A stretch of DNA of 64,000 bases from Ceratodon purpureus (GCA_014871385.1 CM026425.1:2871561-2935560), one strand, 5' to 3'; numbered from the stretch's first letter, positions 37,101-46,829 are shown. Translations and numbers: made by a program. Notes: generated by a model not told the origin, from the sequence alone.

Positions 37101-39782
37101 ATTACCTCCGCCCTAGGACTCCCCTTAGGCCTGGAAAAATCCACGAAATTTAGAAACTGGTCACTCAAGGGTTTTAACACAATAGGTGACCTCTGGTCTA
37201 AGGAGAATCAGAAGTGGCGCTTACCTAGTTCCATACGAAGACAAACTGGCTCGCGCCGAAACACGGTGAAAATTCAAAGAAGACACCTCATACGCAGCAT
37301 ACCCTGGAAACCAGCCCAAGAACCACCACGACAAAACTACTGGATATCAGAGAAGAACGAGGACAAGATGGAATATGTATATCATGTCCAAAACAACATA
37401 ACCGGAACCTTATGGGCTAAAATCTACCAGATTCAAGACAATGACAAACTTAAACTTCATCTTCCGGATCTAATAGAACTACCCCGGAAAGAATATAACG
37501 AAGTAAGAGTAGTCACAAGAAAAGGAAACAACGGCCCTTTCGAAAGATACAACCCTACCACGACACCTGATGAGAACCGAACCATTTGGTTATGGGAAAG
37601 AAAATACCTCAAGGATATGGAGTGGGACCCAAAACAATGGTCATGGAGACCCTTCTCAGGAGCACCTCGTCTTCAATTCTTCCAATACACCGTCAAACGT
37701 GGATACAGACTTCACCTGGAAGATAAAAAAGAAACGATGTGGTTCAAAAAAGCTTTAGAAGAAACAGGATATACTAAAAAAAACCAAACAAATTTCTTCA
37801 ACAGACTTTGGCACCACTGGAAACCTAAGAAAATAGCTATGATGAACTGGCTGACCTTAGCAGGAGGTCTTCCGACAGGCTCGTGGAGGAAAAAGATCGG
37901 TGGTGAAGGGCATTGCAGAATTTGCAACGACAAAGATATTGAAGACTCAATCGAACACTCTCTGGTCACTTGTCCACATTTATCGATTATCTGGACTCGG
38001 TTCCAACTCCTGCGAGCCACATCTACTTTAAACTCATATTGCCAAAGATGGCCAGACCACATCACAGGGGAACTAACCCCACCCGGAACCCCAGAAACGT
38101 ATGATCAACTAAAATGGGATCAAGAAGGACGTACCTTAGTCGACTTCAATACCCCATGGGATCTGCTCCGTTCTGCACTCCTATGGCACATATGGTGTCA
38201 ACGATGTGCCTTCGAAATGAGACAGGAAAACTTTCATCCAGGCATGGCCCTTTATCAAGCTTGGAGAACCGTAATCTTTTCAGGCATGGAAACAGTTAAT
38301 GATATTAACAGATACCCGAGAAAAGAAAACAGGAAACTTCAAATGAGAGCCATACTACATCAAATATGGACGAAAGATGAAATATTTGCCAAAGAAAGAC
38401 AAGGAACGCTTCAATGGCAACTTCTCCCTCCAGCAGTCTACTTACCTCAAAACATGGCCTCGCACATACCTCGAAATCACTTCAGCCCAACAGATGAAGA
38501 GGATGACCAACCTGAAGCCCCTTCAGAAACAGAACGCCGAGCAGAACAAGCACTCCAGGCAGCTATCAAAGAACTCTTCAAACAATCAAGCGACAAACCA
38601 AGAGCTTTCAGACCTGCAAAAGGAAGAAAAACAAGAGTTACTTTCCAACACCTTGTTCTTCAAACTAACAATGGATCCCGACCCTCAGCAGCGGAAAGCT
38701 CGGCTCAAGGTAGTAGACGTAGATACAGACCCAAATCAAAACCTGGTAAATTAGCAATCTCTTTATTTACCGCCAATCCGAACCCAAACCAACAGGATGG
38801 AACTTCAACCACCCAACCAAAACCGCAACCGACAGAAAGAAGGACAAGCATAAAGAAGAAAGTCCTTCACTCGGGATATTACAACCCCATCGAAGAACGT
38901 CAGAAAAACAAGTTAGAACGCCAAGCTAAGCGAGACCAAGCTCAAGCAGCCAAAACAGCTCAAAACCGGAATGATGGCGCCTCCACCAGTCGCACAAAAC
39001 CAATTAGTCGCCCAAAGATGAGAGCGTTCAAATCCAAAAAACCAAAAACACCGACACATCAACCCACCACAGGAGCACCAGAAAATACTTCACCAACAAC
39101 ACCTCTTAACTCGACTACAGAAGACAATACTGAGGGATTAGGAGTAGCAAATATGGAACCCTCCACAACCCCTCCCGAACAACCGGAAACCAGCAACCCA
39201 CCCACGCCACATCCACAGAGTAATCCCTTTCAAAAGCAACCGACTCGAACACAACCACAAGCGAGACCAAAAATGCGAGCCTTCAAGAGAAAACCACCGA
39301 TCTTACCACAAGAGATACCTTCAGACAAGAGCACTCGCACTCCAAGCGACAACCGGAACCCAGATAATCTCCCCTCATCTCTACACAACAACAACAACGT
39401 AACACAAGTAAGAGGAGAATCGGTTACCCACAGATCTAACCCACTAGGAAACTATCAGCCAGGATCTCTACCAGCCTCACCCCCCCCTTCCTCACCACGA
39501 AGCTCAGCCCGAGATCAACAAGACATCAGTGACTATATGGCACATCTGGGCATCTGTAACATCGGCCACCATGCTATCGACGTACCAAACCACAAAAACT
39601 ATACACCGAGATTCGACAATGAAAGGACAGAAGAATGGTGGGCTGCGGAAGAACTACTACGGGAACTTCAAGAGGTCACAGAAACTGAAGCTCGTTACAA
39701 CAACGCAGACGAACCAAGCTACTTTACTCCAAGGGACAGATATGACCTAGGCAACACATACCACAACCCACCATATCCTTAG
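34122..39782 (+). CDS. LINE ORF2: APE-type endonuclease, reverse transcriptase, zf-RVT, long basic tail
   Basis: 1886 residues from the ATG at 34122, which sits in a strong context (aacaATGG). The frame is open a little further upstream, overlapping the end of ORF1. The endonuclease/exonuclease/phosphatase domain (1-~255) has LLQEHKF, GDFNN (~151) and SDHAPF (~247). The reverse transcriptase (~470-770) has KDGIPTEFF, NFRPITLLPAIYKI, QSGFVPGRCIFDN, LLDFEKAYDRLSW, RQGCPLAPYLF and the catalytic FADDTNLML (~718). The zinc-binding zf-RVT region (~1225-1290) has LWHHWKPKKIAMMNWL and CRICND..H..C. The last ~430 residues are low-complexity, basic and Pro-rich, and repeat the motif RPKMRAFK twice. All catalytic residues are present, so it may be active in target-primed reverse transcription. 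Confidence 0.95.
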   Translation: MATQNVSCLGQGMDGIWKRHAIRDHFRHLNPQPDILLLQEHKFSAQDCTHKTSQLDYMGGPSFWNEATYSLGKNRHKGGTAILLNKRLTSLVVETGIIVPGRVQFVTLQLYTHLLMGIICIYGCNKSPARAKLWEAIITAPLPQAHWVLAGDFNNIESLTDKIGGKPMTGMRPPEQIQWHKMLLKFNVADAFHMPEFRHLTKKKFSWDNDLQGNKRIATRIDRIYFDTSLQSIGGQCGIWPTFRRLSDHAPFFVKWHDRDITVAKHLHFNRSLLENDEGRELLTKSWKNSIEENPYNSWQDKIAAALKAVKTTSDEYTKARSSKWQATYEKEINEILEAEEYLHSHWEDEETRDKISRAQTKLHRIRKARLDKRVHATAAKWTRVGDRCTREFFESHQEKRQQNKIKELVNDRGRVLHTQKELSQYATKYYKNLYTADPIVEANSTARALCLESVHSVVTDRQNQELTAPISQQELFTAVNALPTHKTPGKDGIPTEFFQTLWPEIGEHILAFTEEVFREGQLLDILNEGLITLIPKTKEIAYLKNFRPITLLPAIYKIIAKVLALRMTKNLTEWIEPSQSGFVPGRCIFDNIYLAYEALSWGEESKQPLVMLLLDFEKAYDRLSWRFLEETMGKMGFDRTWISLVRALYASGKSSVLVNGIAGEVFEIQRSVRQGCPLAPYLFLIAANVLAKMFQDPQYAIQGLTLPNGKTTCSSQFADDTNLMLLGTEDNLSKAMKVLDLYCEGSGSKLNWSKTKAIWASEETRTWNWGEEMGVVWVPKHTSVRYLGFPLGFKIPLEELDNTLIIKIRNGIRKWSHKFLSLAGRTLVVNQVILASVWYLASCAIFSKAALQKITAMARDFLWSGKTTRTRAKLRWTIAQIPLSKGGIKIIDPGAQTRALLVKLLIRGLCPDAEPWKAFVKYRISQISFKRNGNWPISQRWMTQRIHLLNVPGTALWKGILESWSILQSGLEQAPPTTEAEINREPIFGNRLITSALGLPLGLEKSTKFRNWSLKGFNTIGDLWSKENQKWRLPSSIRRQTGSRRNTVKIQRRHLIRSIPWKPAQEPPRQNYWISEKNEDKMEYVYHVQNNITGTLWAKIYQIQDNDKLKLHLPDLIELPRKEYNEVRVVTRKGNNGPFERYNPTTTPDENRTIWLWERKYLKDMEWDPKQWSWRPFSGAPRLQFFQYTVKRGYRLHLEDKKETMWFKKALEETGYTKKNQTNFFNRLWHHWKPKKIAMMNWLTLAGGLPTGSWRKKIGGEGHCRICNDKDIEDSIEHSLVTCPHLSIIWTRFQLLRATSTLNSYCQRWPDHITGELTPPGTPETYDQLKWDQEGRTLVDFNTPWDLLRSALLWHIWCQRCAFEMRQENFHPGMALYQAWRTVIFSGMETVNDINRYPRKENRKLQMRAILHQIWTKDEIFAKERQGTLQWQLLPPAVYLPQNMASHIPRNHFSPTDEEDDQPEAPSETERRAEQALQAAIKELFKQSSDKPRAFRPAKGRKTRVTFQHLVLQTNNGSRPSAAESSAQGSRRRYRPKSKPGKLAISLFTANPNPNQQDGTSTTQPKPQPTERRTSIKKKVLHSGYYNPIEERQKNKLERQAKRDQAQAAKTAQNRNDGASTSRTKPISRPKMRAFKSKKPKTPTHQPTTGAPENTSPTTPLNSTTEDNTEGLGVANMEPSTTPPEQPETSNPPTPHPQSNPFQKQPTRTQPQARPKMRAFKRKPPILPQEIPSDKSTRTPSDNRNPDNLPSSLHNNNNVTQVRGESVTHRSNPLGNYQPGSLPASPPPSSPRSSARDQQDISDYMAHLGICNIGHHAIDVPNHKNYTPRFDNERTEEWWAAEELLRELQEVTETEARYNNADEPSYFTPRDRYDLGNTYHNPPYP

Positions 39783-40551
39783 TCCAAGCAAATAAGCCGC
39801 AACGGATACTAGCGCCACAATATAAGAACCAGATCTACTCTCCGAAAACGAGAAGGGAAGGCAAGATCATCACCTTCTCAAACCCCAACTACACGACAAA
39901 GGAGCACCACCATTGCTTCAACTTTACCCAACAGGAAAGTTACTCCCTACCTTTTACTTTGTCAATCAGAGAACAGACTACACCAGGCTCGAGACAGAGT
40001 CCCCATACTCCACCTCTCGATCAGCCCCACGTCGGAACACTAAATTCCCCCTTTCAGAGGCCCACTTATACTGCGCCACACACAGCCAGGCATGACAAAG
40101 ATATTCATCAGGCAGGCACAACCCTTCCCTATTAGTGGCACTCCACACTCCTTAGGATACCTGGAGATGTTAAGACAACAATCATTAAACCTGTTATCCA
40201 TACAAGATCACCCTGTTTTAAGACTCCAAAAACTTACAAGTATCATCAAGAGGGCTCTCTTCCCAACTTCTTTCATAAATGGCCATAAATTGGTCCTTTA
40301 AACATATCATATTATGGCAGGAACCCCTCAGAACTACATATTATCCGCTAAGATAGTCACCTAGTCTCCTTCAGAATAGGACTACCAGGCAAAAAGTCTT
40401 TCTCAAACAAGATATAGGTCCCCGCGGTATCACCACTACTCTGAATCCTGAGACTATCAGTTTTTTGGTCCTATTTGATCAAAACTATTCAGAACCCAAA
40501 ATTAAACCCTGTGGATTCTACATTGTAAGAAACTGGATCTATTTTATCAAC
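39783..40551. other. A/C-rich region after LINE ORF2, no gene seen
   Basis: Continues the plus-strand A/C bias of the LINE; probably its 3' UTR. No poly(A) tail seen. Confidence 0.4.
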
Positions 40552-41247
40552 TTAGCAAGAGCGCAAGCCTGGAGGAGTGGCGCAGGCAGCATCGCGAGTC
40601 GCAAAGGAACAAGGAGCACTATCATGACTGGAGGAATTTGCAGGAGAAACATAGAAGCGCTCGGCTGAACTAGTCTCGGAAACAAAAGAAGCCACGCAAG
40701 GTTGGACAGCACCTCCTACATGCGCAACACCATGATCCTCCATATCTGCCTCAACTTGATCTTTGATATGAACTTCCTTCAGCTCCTCCACATCAGCATC
40801 AGCTTCATTCTCGCCAGCACACGCATCTTGCCCAACCTCATTCTTGGAACCCAATTCCCCGCCTTCGATTATGGAGTGAGACTTGACATCATCCACATCG
40901 GCATTTGGTATAACTCCAGCGTGAACAGCAACAGAACTAGGAGCGCCACCAGCAGATGAAGAATCATCGGAGAGACTATCAATCACAATAGGATTGGTCA
41001 GGGTATTTCCTGGACTCAATTCCAACAATGCAGCTTCTCGGTTATGAAGATAAGTGAGGAAAGGAATTCCGGAAGCATCCCCCAAATCAAATATCTCTTG
41101 ATAACACGCATTGGACCATTCAAATTCACCCGTCTGTAACAAAATGGAACTAAGTACAGGCATATCCGGAAACTCAAGATCGCTTTGCTCTTGATGAGTA
41201 TACACGATAGCCAACCAATTCAGCAAAAGACTTCGAGGACCCGGCAT
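40552..41247 (-). CDS. Uncharacterised protein, antisense to LINE 3' region; paralogue of 43675-44367
   Basis: 231 residues from the ATG at 41245-41247 (MPGPRSLLLNWLAIVY). The first ~95 residues align without large gaps to the minus-strand ORF at 43675-44367. Shared positions include WLA(I/M)V, FP..P.LS..L, W....., ASGI.F...L.N and NPI, and both begin at the same aligned methionine. The rest is acidic and Ser/Glu-rich (SLSDDSSSAGGAPSS), probably disordered. The family is not recognised. The plus strand here is A/C-rich, so a G/T-rich minus ORF could be partly compositional, but the shared pattern argues for a real, selected protein. It might be a gene carried by or next to the LINE, or an exon of a longer gene. 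Confidence 0.5.
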   Translation of the reverse strand: MPGPRSLLLNWLAIVYTHQEQSDLEFPDMPVLSSILLQTGEFEWSNACYQEIFDLGDASGIPFLTYLHNREAALLELSPGNTLTNPIVIDSLSDDSSSAGGAPSSVAVHAGVIPNADVDDVKSHSIIEGGELGSKNEVGQDACAGENEADADVEELKEVHIKDQVEADMEDHGVAHVGGAVQPCVASFVSETSSAERFYVSPANSSSHDSAPCSFATRDAACATPPGLRSC

Positions 41248-42177
41248 AATGACAGACACAGCAAGCCTTCGTAACAACAATCAAAGAATACAGGGAAACT
41301 CGCAACCAACTCCAAAACAACAACAACATCGCAAACCCCCAACAATCCAGGAGGAACGTCATCTTCTATACTCCAGACGGAGTTTCCAAGGGAATGACGA
41401 GACTCCCACAACCACAAACCTACGCAGTCACGCCAAATCCCCAATACCATCATTCAACGGCCACAAAAATCAACATTACGGCGCGGAAGAGACAGGCAAA
41501 CACAAGAAGTGACAATTACGGCATCCAACAAAGTCGACTTCAGGAGCAGGACTTGACACACAGGATCATCAGGATCCGTAACTTCACCAAAAAGCGAACC
41601 ACATTAGTAAATTTCAAAATAGTTCACATCCAATATACTCCACAACCCTCAAATGTCAGAAGGAACAGCAACACGGGAACATCATCAATTACAACAGGTT
41701 ACGCAACCACACCACTAGGGTTTCCACAATTTCACAACACCAGCGGATAAAACAAGATGGAGTTTTTTGTCAATTGACCTCACCACAGTGCTCAGAGTCA
41801 ACAATGCAGTCGCAAGACCCTTTGATTCCGCCAAATAAACCGTCCTCAAACACTCAGCTTTCCCACGCCCTTGCCTGAGACGAACGCCATAGCTCAACAT
41901 AATTCCAGCAATACGAATCAACAGCAAGACAGAAGCGCGAAACTCAGAAAGCGAACCGACGAATCCAAAAGGATGGACTACATCTTCAGAAACCAAAACG
42001 ACTTGTCACAAACGAAGAACAGGGATATCATCCATCTCAGAAGCAACAAATGTGGGCTAACATCCATCTCAGAAGAAAAGGAACAGGTCAGTCTCTGAGA
42101 AGTAAAAAATAGAGATGAATAAGTAAAAAGAAATTTCAGAGTGATTTGTCCGCCAAGAGGGTCTTTTCTCATACTAA
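41248..42177. other. A/C-rich spacer; possible upstream exon of the antisense gene
   Basis: A minus-strand ORF at 41715-41996 (SYGVRLRQGRGKAECLRTVY) has weak similarity to an ORF at 44271-44579 upstream of the second paralogue, so each gene may have an upstream exon. The evidence is thin. Confidence 0.25.
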
Positions 42178-42335
42178 TAGAGGGTTTAGCGCGCGATGTA
42201 TGTCAAGCCACAAGCTCTTTCGTTGGTTGGGATAGTATTAAGAGCGTTTGTTACTCGAACCGGTCCGGGTTCGATTCCGTAACAAGACCCCGTTGAGCGG
42301 GTCGGTGACATGAAGTGGCTTGACAAAACCCTCTA
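42178..42335 (+). ncRNA. tRNA-like, multi-hairpin element (SINE head or structured RNA)
   Basis: An outer stem pairs TGTCAAGCCAC (42201-42211) with GTGGCTTGACA (42315-42325). It is extended by TAGAGGGTTT (42178-42187) against AAACCCTCTA (42326-42335), with 13 extra bases on the left side. Inside are three hairpins: GCTCTT/AAGAGC (42214-42245); TTGTTAC-TCGAACC against GGTTCGA-(ttcc)-GTAACAA (42248-42285), a 14-bp stem; and GACCC/GGGTC (42286-42303). The second hairpin contains GGTTCGATTCC, the consensus pol III box B, and TGGGATAGTATTAAGAG upstream resembles box A. The whole is a cloverleaf-like four-way layout. The likeliest origin is a tRNA-derived SINE; a structured non-coding RNA is the alternative. 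It is not a normal tRNA: there is no anticodon arm of standard size. Confidence 0.5.
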
Positions 42336-43674
42336 GTGAGAAATTACTGGCAGGAAAATGAGTTGTTCCCAACCAACGGTGCTAGCCCCACCCAAGATGC
42401 TAACTGTGACAAGATATGCGCGGCTCATCCCGAGAGCGCGGCCGTTCACAGCTGTCAAAAGTGTCACCTGTGAAGGGTCGCAATTACTTCACCCGAGTAG
42501 TTTCACTACCCACCCCTCCCCCTCCCTTTTTCTGGTTTTCTTTTTCTGTTCTTTCTCCACAAATTACTTATCCTCCCCTTGTTGGATAAGTCATGTAATT
42601 TTTATAAAAACTTGATAAAGGACAGAACAGATTAGAACTGTGACCACTCAAAATAGGTCAAATAGATTTTTTTATTTTTCTCTCTTACACAGGAGTCTTA
42701 AATTTGGCTTATAGAGCTATTTTCGCTTTAGAATATTTTTGAAGGCATTCAGGATCCAACTCCAGGCAGCGGCCAGTCCAAGCGAGGGAATTGATATGAC
42801 CTCGATGACGGCAGCACATATAGAATACATACCATCATCAAAACAGACCTCAGCCACTATAACATTCCAAAATAACTATCAAAGGGAAATATAACCCCCA
42901 GTGGAGCATGTCAAAAACCCGAAGTACACTGCTGGACATATTTCAACTCTATCCAACAGACATTCCCATAGAAGATCACAAAACAAACTATTTCAAGGGC
43001 TTCAGACATTAGACCATCAACTGCAACAACAACGATACATCATCAAAGCATAAATCGTCTGTGCTCAGCCATCCTTCCCCAGTTTCACCAAATCATTTTT
43101 ACCAAGATCTCAACAAATACAAGTCAAGAGAAGGGACTTTTTGTTGTTTACAACCTCAAATCCAGTAACCATAAACGAATTCTTCACAAACCACTTTCAA
43201 GAATCCAGCAGCGTTATACATATACCAAGCTACCAATATCCCAGGACAACAACATCACCCCTTCCAGACCAACAACTACGAATTGGTAATTACCAAGAGC
43301 TGCCTATTATCTACATCAACACAAACAACCGCAGGAAGATATAGGACAATCAGCAGATAACCAGAGTATACAAGGAAAATCACTCAGTTAACTGACCACA
43401 CCAGCTCAAACCCAGACAATCTTTTAGAACCAACCTTTTAATATATTTCACAGGAAGGCTCAACAAATAGCACCGTCACACAGAATAGGCAGTAGCTCAT
43501 TTAAAGATCAGCCTGGGCATGAATAGTTTTAGTTTCCAGTGTCCCGACTTCTCTAATCCACCAACTGGCTTACTGCATTACTATTTAGCCCAAAATATAT
43601 TTCTAGACTCACACAGCCAACCCCCAGGTCTTCACATAACATCCATGATAAACAGCAAAAGTAAAGCCAACAAC
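42336..43674. other. Spacer between the two antisense ORFs, no gene recognised
   Basis: Starts with a pyrimidine-rich stretch (42500-42560), then returns to A/C-rich sequence. No supported coding region. Confidence 0.4.
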
Positions 43675-44367
43675 CTAAGCAACAGGGGAGGACATCCCGA
43701 CCCCAGTATCTGCTGGCGCATTCTCATCGCCATCGAATCCAGCAACCGCTCCATTAATCCCAGAAGCACCATCACATTCGCTCGCGGTATGCCCGATGAG
43801 TTTGGTCTGCATCAATCCTGGCCGAACTTGCAGCGACACAGAAGTCACAAGCGGAACTCCGAGATGCGATCCAACAACACTCTCGCTAACAGGTCGCCCT
43901 AACTCTACGTCTTCATCTGCAACCCGGACAGGACCACCATCTTCAAAACCCGGACGAGAAGGTAAGCCCACGCTCGAAATAGAACCTGAAGAACTCGAGA
44001 CGGGAGCCTTGCCCTTTCGGCGATCAGCTCGTCGGTGCAGCAGGCGACGCTCCCCGACAGAATCATCTTCAGGTCCAACATCGGCCTCGGACTCCACCAA
44101 CTCAATAGGATTCACACCACATGCCCCTGGCATCGCAAGCGGGGAGACCACCTTATTCTGGAGAAAGGAGGAAAAGGTAATCCCAGAAGCAATCTCCAAT
44201 TTGCGGATATCACGATGAACCTCCCTGCTCCACCCACTACGACACTTGGTAACAGCGAACAGCAAGCGACTCAAGGCGGGAGCACCAGGAAATCGCTTGT
44301 TCTCTCGCTCAAGACGGTAATGAACCATGGCCAGCCACCCACAAAGAGCTCCCTTCCCACCTTGCAT
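43675..44367 (-). CDS. Uncharacterised protein, paralogue of 40552-41247
   Basis: 230 residues from the ATG at 44365-44367 (MQGGKGALCGWLAMVHY). The N-terminal ~95 residues match the ORF at 40552-41247 (WLAMV, RFPGAPALSRLL, ASGITFSSFLQN, VNPIEL). The C-terminal half is low in hydrophobics, with a basic patch (RRADRRKGK) and Ser/Gly/Val-rich text. The frame is open about 40 codons upstream of the chosen ATG without another methionine. Function unknown. That both copies are full length and in the same orientation suggests a tandem duplication 3.1 kb apart, with the tRNA-like element between them. Confidence 0.5.
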   Translation of the reverse strand: MQGGKGALCGWLAMVHYRLERENKRFPGAPALSRLLFAVTKCRSGWSREVHRDIRKLEIASGITFSSFLQNKVVSPLAMPGACGVNPIELVESEADVGPEDDSVGERRLLHRRADRRKGKAPVSSSSGSISSVGLPSRPGFEDGGPVRVADEDVELGRPVSESVVGSHLGVPLVTSVSLQVRPGLMQTKLIGHTASECDGASGINGAVAGFDGDENAPADTGVGMSSPVA

Positions 44368-45157
44368 CTTGACAAACTGATAAACAACAATGCAAGAAAC
44401 GACATTGCAAGCGAAGGTGTCTCCAAACTTATACGAACCGCGACAGAACCCTTACAATGATGCTCTCGCAATGCAACCACAACCGAAAGCCTGCTGCAAC
44501 CCATCACATCGACACCAATTTCCGGCTCGCAAGAACTTCTTTCCTCCCTCTCAACCTGTCCCTGTCTTCTAATACCCATGCTCTTGAAGTACCTCTTTTA
44601 TACTGATATGACAGATGACAAGCGATACTATAAAGACGCAACCTCGACTCTGAGAATCCTCTTCCAGCTGCTATCGCTTCATTAAAATTTTAGGTTTACA
44701 AACACCTACGCTGCGAAGATATAGAGTGCAGAGGAGGACAATTAAACCACAACAATGAAGACACAACGACACCATCAACTTCGAAACCAACTCAACAAAT
44801 GAAAGCTGCTCTCCTCGTCAGCGCTCAACATCAAACATCTCCCCCTGGGAAGCACCAGCGACCCATACAACTCCAACTTTCTGACTCAACCCCATCCTTT
44901 CGCTCCGACCCATTAGGTCTTATCATTTTCGTTGACACCAAATACTTAGACTTTCGGGTTTTCTTTTGTGGGAGCTGGGGTTTTTTTTAGCAGTTTGATT
45001 AGATCCGTTTTTCTCTGTACTAATAGCAGATAACTAGTATTATATATGCAATCAACGGCACTCTGCCAGTACAAGCAAAATGGGGTATATTCCCGGTTTT
45101 GCATAATACAGGTGTTCCACTAAGGAAACCCAGTAAAAAGTAAGAGTTAACTTTTTC
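44368..45157. other. Upstream of the antisense ORF, no gene recognised
   Basis: If the minus-strand ORF at 43675-44367 is a gene, its promoter or upstream exon (for example 44271-44579) would lie here. A minus-strand CTATATC near 44720 is the only TATA-like site noticed. Confidence 0.3.
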
Positions 45158-45345
45158 CAGGCCGGGTAAAACCGGCCTGTCTGTACCCAACTTTGTTACC
45201 TTTTAAACCCCGGTGGGGATTTCACGGTCTGCGGTTCGATTCCCCTCGGAGACGCGAGGGATGGGCTGCCCGAAACTGATGAAAAATTTCCACTCCGTGT
45301 CCGGGTTTTTGCAACCCGCGGGTTTTTCCTCGAGAGGTCCCTCGG
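45158..45345 (+). repeat. GC-rich hairpin cluster with a box-B-like motif (SINE-like)
   Basis: CAGGCCGG (45158-45165) pairs perfectly with CCGGCCTG (45172-45179). Further on come CCCCGGTGGGG, the box-B-like GGTTCGATTCC near 45233, and the hairpin CCCTCG-gagacg-CGAGGG. It is sharply more GC-rich than its surroundings. It resembles a tRNA-related SINE body, but no box A, poly(A) tail or target duplication was found. Confidence 0.35.
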
Positions 45346-46829
45346 GATGAACGGGACAATTACGTGCAGGTGAGATGCTTAGGGTTTTTCCTAGCTAGGT
45401 CTCTGATCTGATTCCTGTTTCATGACTTTGTTATGACATCTAGGAGCATCGCAAGAGTACTATGTTTGTATCTGCAGCTGTAGAAGGAGTCCATCAAAGC
45501 ACTGTAAGGTTGAACCTGTAACGTCGGGAAGGGACTTTGAATTTAGAAGTGAAGGAAGAGATTGCTAGCATCAACATAGCGAGAGTAGAGATATGGGTTG
45601 GTTTTGGAAGTGGTCGGGCTGAAGGTTTTCTCACGGTCTTTGATTAGTTGCACAGGATTGGATGGCAGGGGTTTGAAATTCTATACTCTACGCAAAAAAT
45701 CGTGATGCAATTTTCGTGCTGTAGCCACCAGTTTTCAAGGGTCTAGATGCTGTGGTTAAATGGTATTTGGTATCTGCAGGCCTTCCCTAGGAAATTGGGC
45801 TGTTAATTAGTTGATAGAATAGCGCAGAGTCATCAAGACAGATTTGTAATGTTAGAGTTTGAATCTTGAAGTGAAGTGAGATTGATGGCAGCATTTCGTC
45901 GTTAACTGGCCGGAAATGTTCGTCACCCCTCCTCTGTAGTGAGTCTGAGGCTTGCTGAATTTGAGACTCAGCTTTCCCAGCTGTTTGTAACGCTCACGCG
46001 TGAGCTTCATTTTTGTAAAGCGAGGAATAACTCTGAAGCCAGAGAGAAACCCATTGCAAAACATTGTTGTGCTGCGTTTCGATGGCACCCCTCCTTCAAT
46101 CGTATTCTACATCGATCCCTGGGTAAAGCACCTATCGCTTGGAAGCAGATTACTTCAGATTGAGGGTGCTGAATTTTTTTTGGGTTTGCACTTGATGTGT
46201 AGCTGCCGCTGTTGTATTCTCGATGGAAGGCTACTGATTGGAGACGCAGGGTTGCAACTCGGTCCTCCTGTGTTCTGGTTTATAGGATCAATTCACCATT
46301 ATTGCTGAAGCAGGGCATTTGAGCATCTGAGCACAAGTCCTGACGTCCTATATTCTGCTAAACTCGCAAGTCGAAATGTATACCTATTCAGTAAGTCATG
46401 TACCCATCCTTTCACACGTGTGCTTTCATCTGCTCTTCTTGCACGTATATCTTTTGCAATCTTGGGGTAGAAGCGCTCATTTTAGGGTTTTCATCCCCTC
46501 AGGTATTTCTTCATTAGCCTTAAATTGACAGCAGGAAGGGAAGTCAATGTTGTGTGTCTTTATGTTATCATATGTGTTTGGAACATTTTAAGACGTAGTT
46601 TCCGCAACGTGTAGCCTTCCTACGACCAGCCTGTATATTACAGATGGGTGCAGTATGTTGTAAGTACTGAGTGAATTGCGAATTAGAGTTGTTGAAGACA
46701 AGGTCTCAAGCTTCCACTTCTTTAGACTCAAGAATGAAGCTCTCAATACTGGTAGTTAAGTACTGCATCCAATCTCTATGTGTATTGATGATGTAAGTGT
46801 ATTCTGTGCAGGTTTTGCCCTTAGATGTA
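45346..46829 (+). promoter_or_regulatory. Upstream and leader region of the kinase-ankyrin gene
   Basis: Ends with a splice acceptor (ttctgtgcag, 46801-46810) 19 bases before the chosen ATG, so the gene has a spliced leader. Overlapping short ORFs at 45939-46308 show no recognisable protein and are probably leader sequence. Confidence 0.4.

Larger units (their letters stand above)
30340..39800 (+). mobile_element. Full-coding LINE (plant L1-like non-LTR retrotransposon)
   Basis: Two long ORFs in the order nucleic-acid-binding ORF1, then endonuclease/reverse-transcriptase ORF2, 7 bases apart, with no LTR, integrase or protease. The plus strand is rich in A and C throughout, as usual for plant LINE sense strands. 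Both ORFs are intact over 9 kb, so the insertion may be recent. Limits are approximate: no poly(A) tail follows ORF2 closely and no target-site duplication was found. The element's 3' region may extend into the A/C-rich DNA beyond 39.8 kb. Confidence 0.85.

Noticed and set aside
42201-42325. Functional tRNA gene
   Set aside because: Box B is perfect, but the arms do not have tRNA sizes, there is no proper anticodon arm, and the outer stem is too long.
30686-45000. LTR retrotransposon
   Set aside because: No integrase, protease or RNase H in Gag-Pol order and no long direct repeats; EEP endonuclease plus RT plus zf-RVT is LINE.
45265-45300. CTGATGA next to GAAAC, as in a hammerhead ribozyme
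   Set aside because: GAAAC precedes CTGATGA directly with no room for stem II, and no stem III or cleavage triplet fits. The core order is wrong.
45852-46308. Overlapping ORFs before the kinase-ankyrin gene
   Set aside because: Three frames and both strands are open over the same bases; none gives a recognisable protein, and a spliced leader explains the region.
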